Assembly (NCBI RefSeq): GCF_029215955.1
Contig: NZ_JAEMVA010000007.1
Span: forward strand, 1-64,000
Reading direction: 5' to 3'
From: Sulfurimonas sp. SAG-AH-194-I05
Lineage (GTDB): Bacteria; Campylobacterota; Campylobacteria; Campylobacterales; Sulfurimonadaceae
Length of the DNA stretch: 64,000 nt
The first letter of the stretch is position 1. Each line of letters starts with the position of its first letter. Shown piece by piece: positions 18,438 to 26,823 of the stretch. Under the pieces are notes generated by a model. The model did no database searches. It saw nothing but the letters and a program-made list of their open reading frames with translations, and was not told the origin of the DNA. The position numbers were made by a program, and so were the translations under genes.

Positions 18438-19172
18438 TTACGTAAAGGATGTAAATTTATATCCTACTCCATAAATACTTTCTAAAGAGTTTTCTGGGAT
18501 TTTTTTTCTTAATTTAGAAACAAGTTTTCGAATATTTGTGTAATCAATAGTTTCTTCTAACTTAGCATAATACTCTACAATTTCATCATTAGAATATATT
18601 TTTCCAAAGTTTTGTGTAAGTAACTCAATAAATAAAATTTCAAATTTTGTTAAATGAATGTTCTTTTGATTATAAGAAAGGGATTTAGTATCTTTTGAAT
18701 AAATTGTATTTTTAGCAATTTCTATAGTAGGTATATAAACCACATCAATCTCTTGAAGGATTTTTTTAGAAATATGAAGAAAAGTTCCTAAAAGCTCTGT
18801 AAAATCAATAGGTTTTTTAATGAATTGTTCTATTCCTAAATTGATGAGACTAAGTAAATACTTCGATTCATCATAGGCGGAGAGAATAATAATTATTTGC
18901 TTTGGATTTGTATCGTAAATATTTTTAGTAAGGTCAATACCGTTCATATTTGGCATTTGTATATCCGAGAGAACAATGTCATAATATTTATTTTGCTTTT
19001 TGTAGTATGAATTGTATTGTTTTAATCCTTTTTCACCATCATTAGCAGTATCTACAACATGAAAAAAATTCTCGAGTATAACTTTTGTGCTCTCTCGAAT
19101 ATCTTTATGATCTTCTACAAAAAGAATAGAAAGGTTTTGCGTATATTTCTTTAGTTCAATTGACGTAATCAT
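18438..19172 (-). CDS. orphan OmpR/PhoB-type response regulator
   Basis: This 244-residue transcription regulator has an N-terminal receiver domain with the acidic pair E20-D21, phospho-acceptor D70 (LSDIQMPNMNG) and the conserved lysine at 119-120 (FIKKPI). A C-terminal winged-helix DNA-binding domain follows (about 150-244, ending LVSKLRKKIPENSLESIYGVGYKF). No histidine kinase is adjacent, so its partner is elsewhere. It shares a divergent promoter region with thiS that contains a perfect palindrome. Confidence 0.9.
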   Translation of the reverse strand: MITSIELKKYTQNLSILFVEDHKDIRESTKVILENFFHVVDTANDGEKGLKQYNSYYKKQNKYYDIVLSDIQMPNMNGIDLTKNIYDTNPKQIIIILSAYDESKYLLSLINLGIEQFIKKPIDFTELLGTFLHISKKILQEIDVVYIPTIEIAKNTIYSKDTKSLSYNQKNIHLTKFEILFIELLTQNFGKIYSNDEIVEYYAKLEETIDYTNIRKLVSKLRKKIPENSLESIYGVGYKFTSFT

Positions 19173-19204
19173 ATGCCCATACTTTAATTAATTTAATTTT
19201 CATA

Positions 19205-19210
19205 ATTATA
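19205..19210 (-). promoter_or_regulatory. -10 box for the response regulator gene
   Basis: On the minus strand this is TATAAT, 33 bases before the start codon at 19172. It faces the thiS promoter, about 30 bases away. The palindrome at 19222-19244 lies between the two. Confidence 0.45.
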
Positions 19211-19221
19211 TCTTTTGTTAG

Positions 19222-19248
19222 TATCAATTTAGATTAAATTGATATAAT
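19222..19248. promoter_or_regulatory. thiS promoter with overlapping 9-bp inverted repeat
   Basis: A perfect TATAAT lies at 19243-19248. Perfect 9-base arms TATCAATTT (19222-19230) and AAATTGATA (19236-19244) with a 5-base centre occupy the -35 to -10 space and touch the -10 box. An operator for thiS, for the divergent response regulator, or for both is likely. The half-sites are ATCAA...TTGAT, the opposite order from an FNR/CRP box. Confidence 0.5.
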
Positions 19249-19275
19249 ATGATAAGAATAATACAAAGTGAAATG

Positions 19276-19476
19276 ATGAATATAATTATAAATGGCGAAT
19301 CAAAGGTTTTTAAAGAAGGCATAACTTTAATGGAAGTTTTAACAGAACTATCATTAGAAGGCAAAGTAATGGCAGCAGCTATTAATATGAATATTGTTAA
19401 ACAAGATAGTTGGGTTACGCACCAGTTAAATGATGGAGACAAACTAGAGCTTCTTGATTTTGTAGGTGGTGGTTAA
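19276..19476 (+). CDS. thiS: sulfur carrier protein ThiS
   Basis: ThiS carries thiocarboxylate sulfur to the thiazole of thiamine. From ATG 19276 it has 66 residues, the normal family length, and ends in the required Gly-Gly (FVGGG). It has the ubiquitin-like MNIIINGE start and the central KVMAAAINMNIV region. A longer frame opens at ATG 19249, but that codon would sit immediately after the TATAAT box, before any transcript. An AAGTGA site precedes the chosen start. No thiF, thiG or thiH lies beside it. Confidence 0.85.
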   Translation: MNIIINGESKVFKEGITLMEVLTELSLEGKVMAAAINMNIVKQDSWVTHQLNDGDKLELLDFVGGG

Positions 19477-19829
19477 AGTTTATTTCTTTGTATTGCTACA
19501 ACGGCGATAGCATAGTCCCCATCATGTGTAATAGATACGCTTGTATCGAGAATACTGTATTTAATTATTACATTTTGTGTTAAAGTGATTTCTGGAGCAC
19601 CCTTAGATGTTTTAGAAATTACTATATCATGAAAACCACATTCTTTACCTATCCCTACACCAAGAGCTTTTGAAGTAGCTTCTTTTACAGCCCAAAAACC
19701 AGCTGCCGTTCTATAATTTTTAACAAGTTGTATTTCACTTGAAGATAAAAATTTTTGAAGAGCTTTCTCGCCAAATCGTTCGATTAAACGATCCATCCGA
19801 GATGTTTTAATGAGGTCAATACCAATCAT
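19473..19829 (-). CDS. acpS: holo-[acyl-carrier-protein] synthase
   Basis: AcpS transfers phosphopantetheine from CoA to the serine of acyl carrier protein. The 118-residue protein has the Mg-binding Asp in MIGIDLIK (D5) and the WAVKEATSKALG motif (E50, K54), which defines the family. It lies immediately downstream of fliL; the stop of fliL and this start are adjacent, as in other Campylobacterota. It overlaps the thiS 3' end by 4 bases on the opposite strand. The same enzyme would be a candidate to activate carrier proteins of any polyene pathway encoded further right. Confidence 0.93.
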   Translation of the reverse strand: MIGIDLIKTSRMDRLIERFGEKALQKFLSSSEIQLVKNYRTAAGFWAVKEATSKALGVGIGKECGFHDIVISKTSKGAPEITLTQNVIIKYSILDTSVSITHDGDYAIAVVAIQRNKL

Positions 19830-20393
19830 TTACTGAATAACAAATTCCGTAAAGTATATACCTTGTATTTCTCCATCAGCTATCATCGCATTAAGAGTAC
19901 CCATAATTTGTGATGAAACCTTTGCTTTACCTTTTTTAGAAGAAATTTCTTCTAATGTTTTTGATGATAAAATTCGAATAATTCTATCTCTTAAAACCGC
20001 AGTTTTTGCATCGAGCTCTAAACTTAATTCTTCACCTTCAAGTTCTAATGACATTGTTGCTTTTAAGTATCTACGTCCAGCATCACTTTTTAAGTTAACT
20101 GTAAATGTATCCATAGGGTAAAGAATACCTATTTCACTTAATTGTCTGTTGTCGTCCATGGGTGTCATGCTTGCAGAACTTCTTCTTGATCGTGCAGAAC
20201 TTTTTTCTTTTGGTTGCTCCATTTTTTGAGGTGCTTGCATCTCTTCCTCGTCGTCACCACCCATTAATAAAGCTGCTACTGCACCTAATAAAATAAGTAA
20301 AACTAAAACAACAATTATAATAATCAGTAACATGTTACTTGATTTTTTTTCTGCGGGTGCTTCTTCTGATTCTTTGTTTTCTTCGTCAGCCAT
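19830..20393 (-). CDS. fliL: flagellar basal body-associated protein FliL
   Basis: FliL is a single-pass inner-membrane protein around the flagellar stator, affecting motor torque. The 187-residue protein has an acidic cytoplasmic N-terminus, a transmembrane helix at about 21-44 (MLLIIIIVVLVLLILLG) and a periplasmic SPFH-like domain (120-187). In that domain TVNLKSDAGRRYLKATMSLEL and the ending GIYFTEFVIQ are typical. It is separated from other flagellar genes and paired with acpS, as in relatives. A minus-strand TATAAT at 20419-20414 and an AAGGAAAA site precede it. Confidence 0.93.
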   Translation of the reverse strand: MADEENKESEEAPAEKKSSNMLLIIIIVVLVLLILLGAVAALLMGGDDEEEMQAPQKMEQPKEKSSARSRRSSASMTPMDDNRQLSEIGILYPMDTFTVNLKSDAGRRYLKATMSLELEGEELSLELDAKTAVLRDRIIRILSSKTLEEISSKKGKAKVSSQIMGTLNAMIADGEIQGIYFTEFVIQ

Positions 20394-20413
20394 ATTTTTT
20401 CCTTACTATTTAT

Positions 20414-20419
20414 ATTATA
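20414..20419 (-). promoter_or_regulatory. -10 box for fliL-acpS
   Basis: On the minus strand this reads TATAAT, 21 bases before the fliL start, with AAGGA between. No -35 is visible. Confidence 0.4.
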
Positions 20420-20435
20420 ACTTCTAGGATATTAT

Positions 20436-20699
20436 TTATTTAATACAATTCTTTATATTCAGTGCTTGCATTATTTCTTCAAAAATAGCACCTGCTTCAC
20501 GAGTAATATCATCGTGGTATTCTATTACTAGCACTTCTTTACTATCAGAAATATTACATGTATATGTTTCAGGTTTAACATCATATTTTGCAATTATTTT
20601 ATCAATTGTTGAACAAACAAGTTTTCCTTCTTCTTTTCCTTCATATGCTATGGATAATTTCGAAAACTTTTCTTCACTTCTACATTCTGCATCTATCAT
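20436..20699 (-). CDS. uncharacterised 87-residue cytoplasmic protein
   Basis: I do not recognise this family. The 87-residue acidic protein has four Cys (C6, C29, C44 and C84), no signal peptide and no membrane segment. The sequence alternates predicted strands and helices (KLVCSTIDKIIAKYDV, EVLVIEYHDDI). The even codon use and a ribosome binding site (AAGGTTCACC upstream) support a real gene. It lies between radA and fliL on the same strand; gaps of 73 and 42 bases make operon membership uncertain. Confidence 0.65.
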   Translation of the reverse strand: MIDAECRSEEKFSKLSIAYEGKEEGKLVCSTIDKIIAKYDVKPETYTCNISDSKEVLVIEYHDDITREAGAIFEEIMQALNIKNCIK

Positions 20700-20772
20700 G
20701 GTGAACCTTTAAACTAATATAATTAGAAGTATACAATTTTTTTTAATAAAGCAAGTTGTATTTTCTCTAAAA

Positions 20773-22119
20773 TTAGTACCATTCCAAAAGTTTTGTCACT
20801 TCATCTACAATAAAAGTTTTCATAGGAGTTTTTTCAAGTGGTTTTTTAGCAAGAAGTACTTTCGAAATATTTTGCATTGTTGCTTCTTTGAGGCGCACAT
20901 CAAGTGCATAAACTTCACGTACATCACCAACAAGAGAAACTTCACCAATAAATATAGTTTCTTTAGAAATAGCTCTGTCTCTAAAACTACTTAATATTGC
21001 TGCTAAAACTGCTAAGTCAGCTGCTGTTTCAGTGATTTTTATACCACCTGTAATATTTATAAAAACATCATATCCGGAGAGTGGAATTTCTAATTTTCTC
21101 TCTAAAAGCGCTAATAGCATGTTGAGTCTATTGTTATCAAATCCTGTTGCCTGCCTTTTTGAATTTGGAGTATGTGATTCTGAAACAAGGGCCTGAACTT
21201 CAAGTATAATTGGTCTAGAACCCTCCATGACAACAGTAAGGGCTGAACCTGCTTGTTCAGAATTACGGTTGAAAAATCTTGATGAAATATTTGTAGCAGA
21301 TACAAGACCCTCTGCACGCATTTCAAAAACTCCTATTTCACTTGTCGCTCCAAAACGGTTTTTGAAGCCTCTAAGGATTCGTAATTCTTGAGAAGAGTCT
21401 CCTTCAAAGTACAATACAGTATCAACCATATGTTCTAATACACGAGGTCCAGCGATAGAACCTTCTTTTGTAATGTGACCTATAATAAATATAGCGATGT
21501 TTTTGTCTTTAGCAATACGCATAAGTTCAAAAGTAATTTGTCTCACCTGTGTTACTGAACCGGGAGCAGAAGTGATATTTTCTGAATATACTGTTTGAAT
21601 AGAATCTATGATTATGAATTCATAACTTCGATGCTCTAACTCTACTAGAATTTGCTCTAATCTTATTTCGCTAAGAAGATAAAGTGAATCATTATTTGCA
21701 TGAAGTCTATTTGCTCTTAGTTTAATTTGTCCTGCGGATTCCTCACCTGTTACATAAAGTACATTTTTATTACATGAAGAAATATTTGATGCCACTTTTA
21801 AGAGTAAGGTTGATTTTCCAACACCAGGACTTCCTCCGATAAGTGTTAAGGAACCGGGAACTATTCCCCCTCCTAAAACACCATCAAGTTCTTTATCAAG
21901 AGAGGAATAACGGTAGACTTCACTTTCTTTGATTTTATTGATACTAATAGCTTTGGATGGAGTTGCTGCTGTTATTTTTGTTTTTTTTACTACCTCTTGC
22001 TGGTGCTCATTTAATTCTATAAATGAATCCCAAGCATTACAGTTTGTACATTTTCCCATCCATTTTTGTGTACTAAATCCACAATGCTGACATTCAAAGA
22101 GTATTTTTTTCTTAGCCAT
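20773..22119 (-). CDS. radA: DNA repair protein RadA (Sms)
   Basis: RadA is a RecA-like, DnaB-related ATPase that promotes branch migration during recombinational repair and natural transformation. The 448-residue protein has an N-terminal zinc finger (C10, C13, C24, C27) and the Walker A GGSPGVGKST (95-104). It also has the RadA-specific KNRFG motif (near residue 250) and a C-terminal Lon-like domain (ISGGIKITETAADLAV region). All hallmarks are present. It is 89 bases downstream of ftsY, separated from it by a hairpin. Confidence 0.97.
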   Translation of the reverse strand: MAKKKILFECQHCGFSTQKWMGKCTNCNAWDSFIELNEHQQEVVKKTKITAATPSKAISINKIKESEVYRYSSLDKELDGVLGGGIVPGSLTLIGGSPGVGKSTLLLKVASNISSCNKNVLYVTGEESAGQIKLRANRLHANNDSLYLLSEIRLEQILVELEHRSYEFIIIDSIQTVYSENITSAPGSVTQVRQITFELMRIAKDKNIAIFIIGHITKEGSIAGPRVLEHMVDTVLYFEGDSSQELRILRGFKNRFGATSEIGVFEMRAEGLVSATNISSRFFNRNSEQAGSALTVVMEGSRPIILEVQALVSESHTPNSKRQATGFDNNRLNMLLALLERKLEIPLSGYDVFINITGGIKITETAADLAVLAAILSSFRDRAISKETIFIGEVSLVGDVREVYALDVRLKEATMQNISKVLLAKKPLEKTPMKTFIVDEVTKLLEWY

Positions 22120-22180
22120 TATTTTAAGCCTATTATTAAAGTGAAAAGATTATAGAGTATTTTATACGAAAGAAGAAAAG

Positions 22181-22199
22181 ATATGACAGTTTGTCATAT
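22181..22199 (-). terminator. hairpin between ftsY and radA
   Basis: Perfect 8-base arms ATATGACA (22181-22188) and TGTCATAT (22192-22199) with a 3-base loop lie just after the ftsY stop. On the minus strand they are followed by the pyrimidine-rich CTTTTCTTCTTTC. It may be an intrinsic terminator. The same core (ATGACA-N3-TGTCAT) recurs at 44262-44286. Confidence 0.45.
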
Positions 22200-22208
22200 T
22201 TAGTACGT

Positions 22209-23093
22209 TTAAGCTTTTACTTCTTCTTCAAAAAGAGCATCAAGTAGACCATCAACAAATTCATATTTATCAAATACGACTAAGTCCTCAGGTTGTTCTC
22301 CTGTACCAATATATAAAATTGGAAGTTCAAGTTCATAGGCAATACTAAAAATACTTCCACCTTTTGCCGTTCCATCGAGTTTTGTAATTATAATGCCATC
22401 AATACCTATCATTTCATGAAATGCTTTAGCTTGAGCAATTGCAGAGTTTCCTTGTGTACCATCAAGGATTAAAACAGTTCTATGCGGTGCACCATTATGT
22501 GCTTTTTCACATATTTTATTTATTTTAATAAGTTCATTGGCAAGGTTTTTTTGTGTGTGAAGTCTTCCGGCTGTATCTATTATTACATTATCAAAATCTT
22601 TAGCTTTTGCTGAATCTATAGTATCATAAGCAACAGCTGAACTGTCATGTCCTTGTTTTGAAGATACGATAGGAATATCGAGTCTTTGAGACCATAAAGT
22701 AAGTTGCTCTATTGCAGCTGCACGAAAAGTATCACCAGCCCCTAAAATTACTTTTTTACCATCATTCTTATATTTTTGAGCTAATTTAGAAATAGTAGTA
22801 GTTTTACCAGCCCCATTAACTCCAACAATAAGCTCAACAAAAGGAGCTGTAAATTCGGGTTCTTTATAAGTAGTATAAGCAAGCGTCGCTAAAAGTTTTG
22901 AACGTAAAATTTCACGTGTTATTTTATCTTGGTATGTTTGATCTATAATTATTTCAACTAGATCGTATTCTACATCTGCTTCAAGTAAAATATCCTCAAG
23001 TTCATCTTTTGTAAAATACTTTTTTTTCTTAGGTGCAACGGTTTTTATTGCTTCAACAGTTTTACTAAGAGATTTTTTTATAAATCCAAACAT
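22209..23093 (-). CDS. ftsY: signal recognition particle receptor FtsY
   Basis: FtsY is the SRP GTPase receptor that docks ribosome-nascent chain complexes at the membrane. The 294-residue protein lacks the long acidic A domain of E. coli FtsY, as is common in this phylum. It has the N domain helices, G1 GVNGAGKTT (91-99), [15 protein letters not shown], and the closing loop [13 protein letters not shown]. Its start lies 4 bases after the TlpA-like lipoprotein stop on the same strand. Confidence 0.97.
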   Translation of the reverse strand: MFGFIKKSLSKTVEAIKTVAPKKKKYFTKDELEDILLEADVEYDLVEIIIDQTYQDKITREILRSKLLATLAYTTYKEPEFTAPFVELIVGVNGAGKTTTISKLAQKYKNDGKKVILGAGDTFRAAAIEQLTLWSQRLDIPIVSSKQGHDSSAVAYDTIDSAKAKDFDNVIIDTAGRLHTQKNLANELIKINKICEKAHNGAPHRTVLILDGTQGNSAIAQAKAFHEMIGIDGIIITKLDGTAKGGSIFSIAYELELPILYIGTGEQPEDLVVFDKYEFVDGLLDALFEEEVKA

Positions 23094-23097
23094 ATTA

Positions 23098-23673
23098 TTA
23101 TTTTCCTAATGCTACTTTAATATCACTTGCAACAAATTCTTCTTGAACTTCGCCTACATAATGATTAAGAAGCTTACCATCTTTATATAATGCCATGATA
23201 GGGATGGGGAATCTATCACCAAGTTCTAAAGCATCTGCAATTTCGTTTACAAGAGGTCTATTGTCTTTAGAATTCACAATACTATATGCAGCATTATTTT
23301 CTTTTTTAAATTGTAAGAGTTTATCATTTGAAATACCATCTTCTATAGTAATACCAATGATGATTAAATCATCTTTAAACTTTTCTTGTAAAGATGTTAA
23401 ATGCGTTGCACTCGCTTTACAAGGGGGACACCATGTTGCAAAAATGTCAAATATTACTACTTTACCTTCTGCATTTTCAAGAAGGAATCCACCATTTTCT
23501 TTTGTCACAATAAATTGCTTGTTATCAGTTGATGTAAGGATATATTGGTTTGTTGTCATAACTGCATTCGCTTTTGCTGTTTCTTTATCTGTTTGTTTCT
23601 TTGTATCACTAGAACATCCTATCATAAGTGCTGAGAGAAGAAAAAGGGAAGTGAATATTGTTTTGTTAATCAT
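23098..23673 (-). CDS. TlpA-like thioredoxin-family lipoprotein
   Basis: This 191-residue lipoprotein has a signal peptide and lipobox (LMIGC, lipidated Cys20). A linker follows, then a thioredoxin fold of the TlpA/ResA type with the redox motif WCPPC (C82, C85) and a cis-proline near IPIMALY. Such proteins reduce periplasmic disulfides, often for cytochrome c maturation. It is cotranscribed with ftsY, with a 4-base gap. A minus-strand TATAAT at 23721-23716 is the likely promoter. Confidence 0.88.
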   Translation of the reverse strand: MINKTIFTSLFLLSALMIGCSSDTKKQTDKETAKANAVMTTNQYILTSTDNKQFIVTKENGGFLLENAEGKVVIFDIFATWCPPCKASATHLTSLQEKFKDDLIIIGITIEDGISNDKLLQFKKENNAAYSIVNSKDNRPLVNEIADALELGDRFPIPIMALYKDGKLLNHYVGEVQEEFVASDIKVALGK

Positions 23674-23702
23674 TGAAAATACCTTTGTTTTGTTTTTTAG
23701 AG

Positions 23703-23721
23703 TAAAATGTTTAAAATTATA
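23703..23721. promoter_or_regulatory. divergent promoters of the TlpA-like gene and 5-FCL
   Basis: On the plus strand TAAAAT at 23703-23708 points to the 5-FCL gene (start 23737). On the minus strand TATAAT at 23721-23716 points to the TlpA-like gene (start 23673). The two boxes are interleaved, so the promoters probably compete for polymerase. Confidence 0.4.
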
Positions 23722-23736
23722 TCTAAAGAGATTTAT

Positions 23737-24285
23737 ATGACTCTTACAAAAGCTGAATTTAGAAAAGAATGTTTACAAAAACTAGATAAACTACCAAGTG
23801 CTAACAAATTATATAAAGATTATTTGTTAAACAAAAAGTTACTTAGTGAATTAAAAAGATTAAAAAAGAAGTCAATTCTATTTTATATGCCGTTTGGGTT
23901 TGAAATAAATATAAAACCCATTCTTATGAATATGAGAAGAAAAACTAATGTTTATATTCCATTTATGGAAGGTCAAAGTTTTAAAATGGTACCATTTAGA
24001 CTACCGCTAAAGAAGAAGAGATTTGGAATATATGAAGCGGGAAATACACTTAAAAATATAAATAAAATTGATATAGTAATAGTTCCTATTCTTGGAGTAG
24101 ATATAAATTTACAAAGAATAGGATTTGGAAAAGGGATGTATGACCGTTTTTTTTCACGTTTAAAAAAGAAACCGTATACTATTTTTGTGCAACAAGAACT
24201 TTGTTATACAAAAGAAAAAGTTTGTGATGCATACGACATAGCATGTGACGTATTATTAACACCAACGAAAACAATAAGAAAATAA
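23737..24285 (+). CDS. 5-formyltetrahydrofolate cyclo-ligase family protein
   Basis: The enzyme converts 5-formyl-THF to 5,10-methenyl-THF using ATP. From ATG 23737 it has 182 residues (MTLTKAEFRKECLQKL). An in-frame ATG at 23707 lies within the promoter region, and an AAAGAG site fits the later start. The C-terminal motif VPILGVDINLQRIGFGKGMYDRF is the family's substrate and Mg-ATP signature (GxGxGxYDR, here GFGKGMYDR). It lies 12 bases before rny and is probably cotranscribed. Confidence 0.9.
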   Translation: MTLTKAEFRKECLQKLDKLPSANKLYKDYLLNKKLLSELKRLKKKSILFYMPFGFEINIKPILMNMRRKTNVYIPFMEGQSFKMVPFRLPLKKKRFGIYEAGNTLKNINKIDIVIVPILGVDINLQRIGFGKGMYDRFFSRLKKKPYTIFVQQELCYTKEKVCDAYDIACDVLLTPTKTIRK

Positions 24286-24297
24286 ACAGGATTAAAA

Positions 24298-25866
24298 ATG
24301 TTAAATGAAATACTAATAGGTGGCTCAATTGCTACAGTTAGTGGATTGTTTGGCTTTTTCATTTCTAAAAAATTAATAAGTTCAAATTTTGAAATTTTTA
24401 CAGACCAAGCAAAAGCAAAAGCAAGTGCCATAGAAAATGAAGCACATACACTTTTACAAAAGTCTAATATTAAATGCCAAGAGCTTGAAGTAGAAGCTAT
24501 GAGGCATTTTGAGAGTGCTAAAGAGCGAGCTAAAGCTGATTTACATCAAAGAGAAGATGTTATAATTAGAAAAGAGCAAACATTTAAGCGTTATAAAGAA
24601 CTTGAAGATACTAGAATTAATCAAGATAATGTAACGATTAAAGCAAAGTTAATTGATTTAGAGAGAAATGAAAAGTCACTTGATTCATTAGTTGTAAAAT
24701 ATGAAAAAAAGATTGATGAAGCACTTCATAATATAGAAAATTGTGCAGGTATGACGAAAAATGAAGCGCAGAAAATCTTACTTGAAAAAGTAGAAGAGAT
24801 GTCTCGTGTTGAAATTTCTCATATTGTAAGAAAGTACGAAGAAGAAGCAAAAGAAGAGGGTAAAAAACGTGCGAATTATATTTTAGCGCAAGCTACAAGT
24901 CGTTTTGCTGGTGAATTTGCACAAGAAAGACTTACAAATATTGTTCATTTAGATAATGATGAATTAAAAGGACGTATTATTGGTAAAGAGGGACGTAATA
25001 TTAAGTCTCTTGAAACAATTTTAGGTGTTGATATTATTATAGATGATACACCAAATGCTATTGTAGTAAGTAGTTTTAATCTTTACCGTCGTGCAATTGC
25101 TACAAAAACTTTAGAACTTTTAATAGAAGATGGAAGAATCCAACCAAGCAGGATAGAAGAAATTTTTCAAAAAGTTTCAGATGATTTTGAGGCTGGAATT
25201 TTAGCTGAGGGTGAAGAACTCATAGCTGATATGAATATTGGTGTTATGCATCCTGAACTTATGAAGCTTCTTGGCCGTTTACGCTACCGTGCGAGTTATG
25301 GTCAAAATGCTCTTGCGCATACACTTGAAGTAGCGCATCTCGCTGGAATTATGGCATCTGAAATGGGTGGTGACCCAATTTTAGCGAAACGTGCGGGACT
25401 GCTTCATGACATTGGAAAGGCCCTCACACATGATCATGATGGAAATCATGTTGATTTAGGTGCTGAAATCTGTAACCGTTATAATGAACATAGTGTTGTT
25501 ATAAATGCTATTTATGCACATCATGGACATCAAGAAATAGAGTCTGTGGAATGTGGAGCAGTTTGTGCAGCTGATGCACTCTCAGCTGCTCGTCCAGGTG
25601 CTAGACGTGAAGTCTTAGAAAGTTTCTTAAAACGTGTTACTGCAATAGAAGAGATAGCATCTTCACATTCAGGTGTAAAACAAGCCTACGCTATAAATGC
25701 TGGACGTGAAGTTCGCATTATCGTAAATGCTACACTTATTAATGACGATGAATCAACATTGTTAGCAAAAGAGATAGCAAAAGAGATAGAAGAAAAAGTA
25801 CAGTATCCTGGTGAAATTAGGGTAAATGTAATTCGAGAAAGTAGAGCAATTGTATACGCTCGATAA
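24298..25866 (+). CDS. rny: ribonuclease Y
   Basis: RNase Y is a membrane-anchored endoribonuclease that initiates mRNA decay. The 522-residue protein has an N-terminal transmembrane helix (about 5-25), a long coiled coil (30-200) rich in Glu and Lys, a KH RNA-binding domain (GRIIGKEGRNIKSLETILGVD) and an HD domain with LLHDIGKAL (His-Asp at about 369-370). The length and domain order match the family exactly. Campylobacterota generally rely on RNase Y and RNase J rather than RNase E. The gene ends 3 bases from the convergent cation efflux gene. Confidence 0.97.
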   Translation: MLNEILIGGSIATVSGLFGFFISKKLISSNFEIFTDQAKAKASAIENEAHTLLQKSNIKCQELEVEAMRHFESAKERAKADLHQREDVIIRKEQTFKRYKELEDTRINQDNVTIKAKLIDLERNEKSLDSLVVKYEKKIDEALHNIENCAGMTKNEAQKILLEKVEEMSRVEISHIVRKYEEEAKEEGKKRANYILAQATSRFAGEFAQERLTNIVHLDNDELKGRIIGKEGRNIKSLETILGVDIIIDDTPNAIVVSSFNLYRRAIATKTLELLIEDGRIQPSRIEEIFQKVSDDFEAGILAEGEELIADMNIGVMHPELMKLLGRLRYRASYGQNALAHTLEVAHLAGIMASEMGGDPILAKRAGLLHDIGKALTHDHDGNHVDLGAEICNRYNEHSVVINAIYAHHGHQEIESVECGAVCAADALSAARPGARREVLESFLKRVTAIEEIASSHSGVKQAYAINAGREVRIIVNATLINDDESTLLAKEIAKEIEEKVQYPGEIRVNVIRESRAIVYAR

Positions 25867-25869
25867 CTT

Positions 25870-26763
25870 TTAGTATATATCTTCTGATTCATTCATTTTT
25901 GAATCATCATAAGGATCCATATGCAACATAATATGGGTCTTTTTCTTTTTAAACAAAGAACGAATCTTTTCTTCAAGTCTATCTGATACTACATGTGCAT
26001 CATAAAGTGAGATACTGACATTAAAAACCACATGCGCAGATACAAATATATGAGAACCTGATTCCCGTGTTTGTAAATAGTGAAAATTATTTATATCTTT
26101 TTCTTCTTCAAGTACATTTCTTATTTTTTCTATATCTTTTTCATTTAATGCAGCATCAAGAAGCATTAAAATACCTTCTTTTATAATAGGAATTGCAGAA
26201 TAAATCATATATATTGCAATAAGTACACCTAAAATAGGGTCGATTAAAGATTCAGCAGTATAAGAAATAAGTACGAGAGCCATAAGTACAGCACCATTAG
26301 AAAATAGGTCTGTTTTATAGTGCAGCGCATCGGCTTTTATTACCATGTTGTTTGTTTTTTTTGCAACACGGTTTAAAAACATAACTAAAAAAGCAGTAAT
26401 TATGAATGAAACAATCATTACAGCGATACTTTCAGTCATATGGTTCATTTCTCTAGGGTGCACAATTTTAACAAGTGCTTCATAAAGAATAAAAAGTGCA
26501 GAAAAAGAGATAACGACACCTTCTATAACGGCAGCAAGTGGCTCAATTTTACTACGTCCAAAATGAAACTTCTCATCAGGGTCTTTTTCTGCTGTATGAA
26601 GTGCAAAGTAGTTGAAAAGTGAGACAACTAAGTCAAGCATAGAGTCGATTGCAGATGCTAAAATAGCGATTGATCCACTTAAAATTCCAACTGTCATTTT
26701 CATGATTACAAGTACCCCTGCAACAGAAGTAGAGACAACGGTGGCTTTCTTTTCTAATCTCAT
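25870..26763 (-). CDS. cation diffusion facilitator (FieF-like metal efflux)
   Basis: This 297-residue inner-membrane exporter of divalent metals has six transmembrane helices and a cytoplasmic C-domain. The transport-site residues are visible: SAIDSMLDLVVS in helix 2 and DALHYKTDLFSN in helix 5 (DxxxD and HxxxD), the pattern of Zn/Fe exporters such as FieF. The C-terminal tail is His-poor. The frame allows an ATG two codons earlier (26769), but that one abuts AAGG; the chosen ATG has proper spacing. Metal specificity is not decided by sequence. Confidence 0.92.
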   Translation of the reverse strand: MRLEKKATVVSTSVAGVLVIMKMTVGILSGSIAILASAIDSMLDLVVSLFNYFALHTAEKDPDEKFHFGRSKIEPLAAVIEGVVISFSALFILYEALVKIVHPREMNHMTESIAVMIVSFIITAFLVMFLNRVAKKTNNMVIKADALHYKTDLFSNGAVLMALVLISYTAESLIDPILGVLIAIYMIYSAIPIIKEGILMLLDAALNEKDIEKIRNVLEEEKDINNFHYLQTRESGSHIFVSAHVVFNVSISLYDAHVVSDRLEEKIRSLFKKKKTHIMLHMDPYDDSKMNESEDIY

Positions 26764-26783
26764 CAACATCCTTGGAACTCTTT

Positions 26784-26792
26784 TGCTATAAT
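26784..26792 (+). promoter_or_regulatory. extended -10 promoter for cmoB
   Basis: TGCTATAAT is a full-consensus extended -10 element. It lies 31 bases before the cmoB ATG, in the 60-base gap divergent from the cation efflux gene. Confidence 0.55.
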
Positions 26793-26823
26793 TATATAAA
26801 ATTTATCATATAAAAAGAATAAA

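Noticed and set aside
19249-19275. Earlier ATG for thiS
   Set aside because: It directly follows the TATAAT box, so would precede the transcription start; the later ATG gives the normal 66-residue length.
20733-20740. Run of 8 T as possible phase-variation tract
   Set aside because: It is intergenic, short and A/T; no poly-G or poly-C tract of 8 or more, the usual contingency signal in this phylum, was seen in the window.
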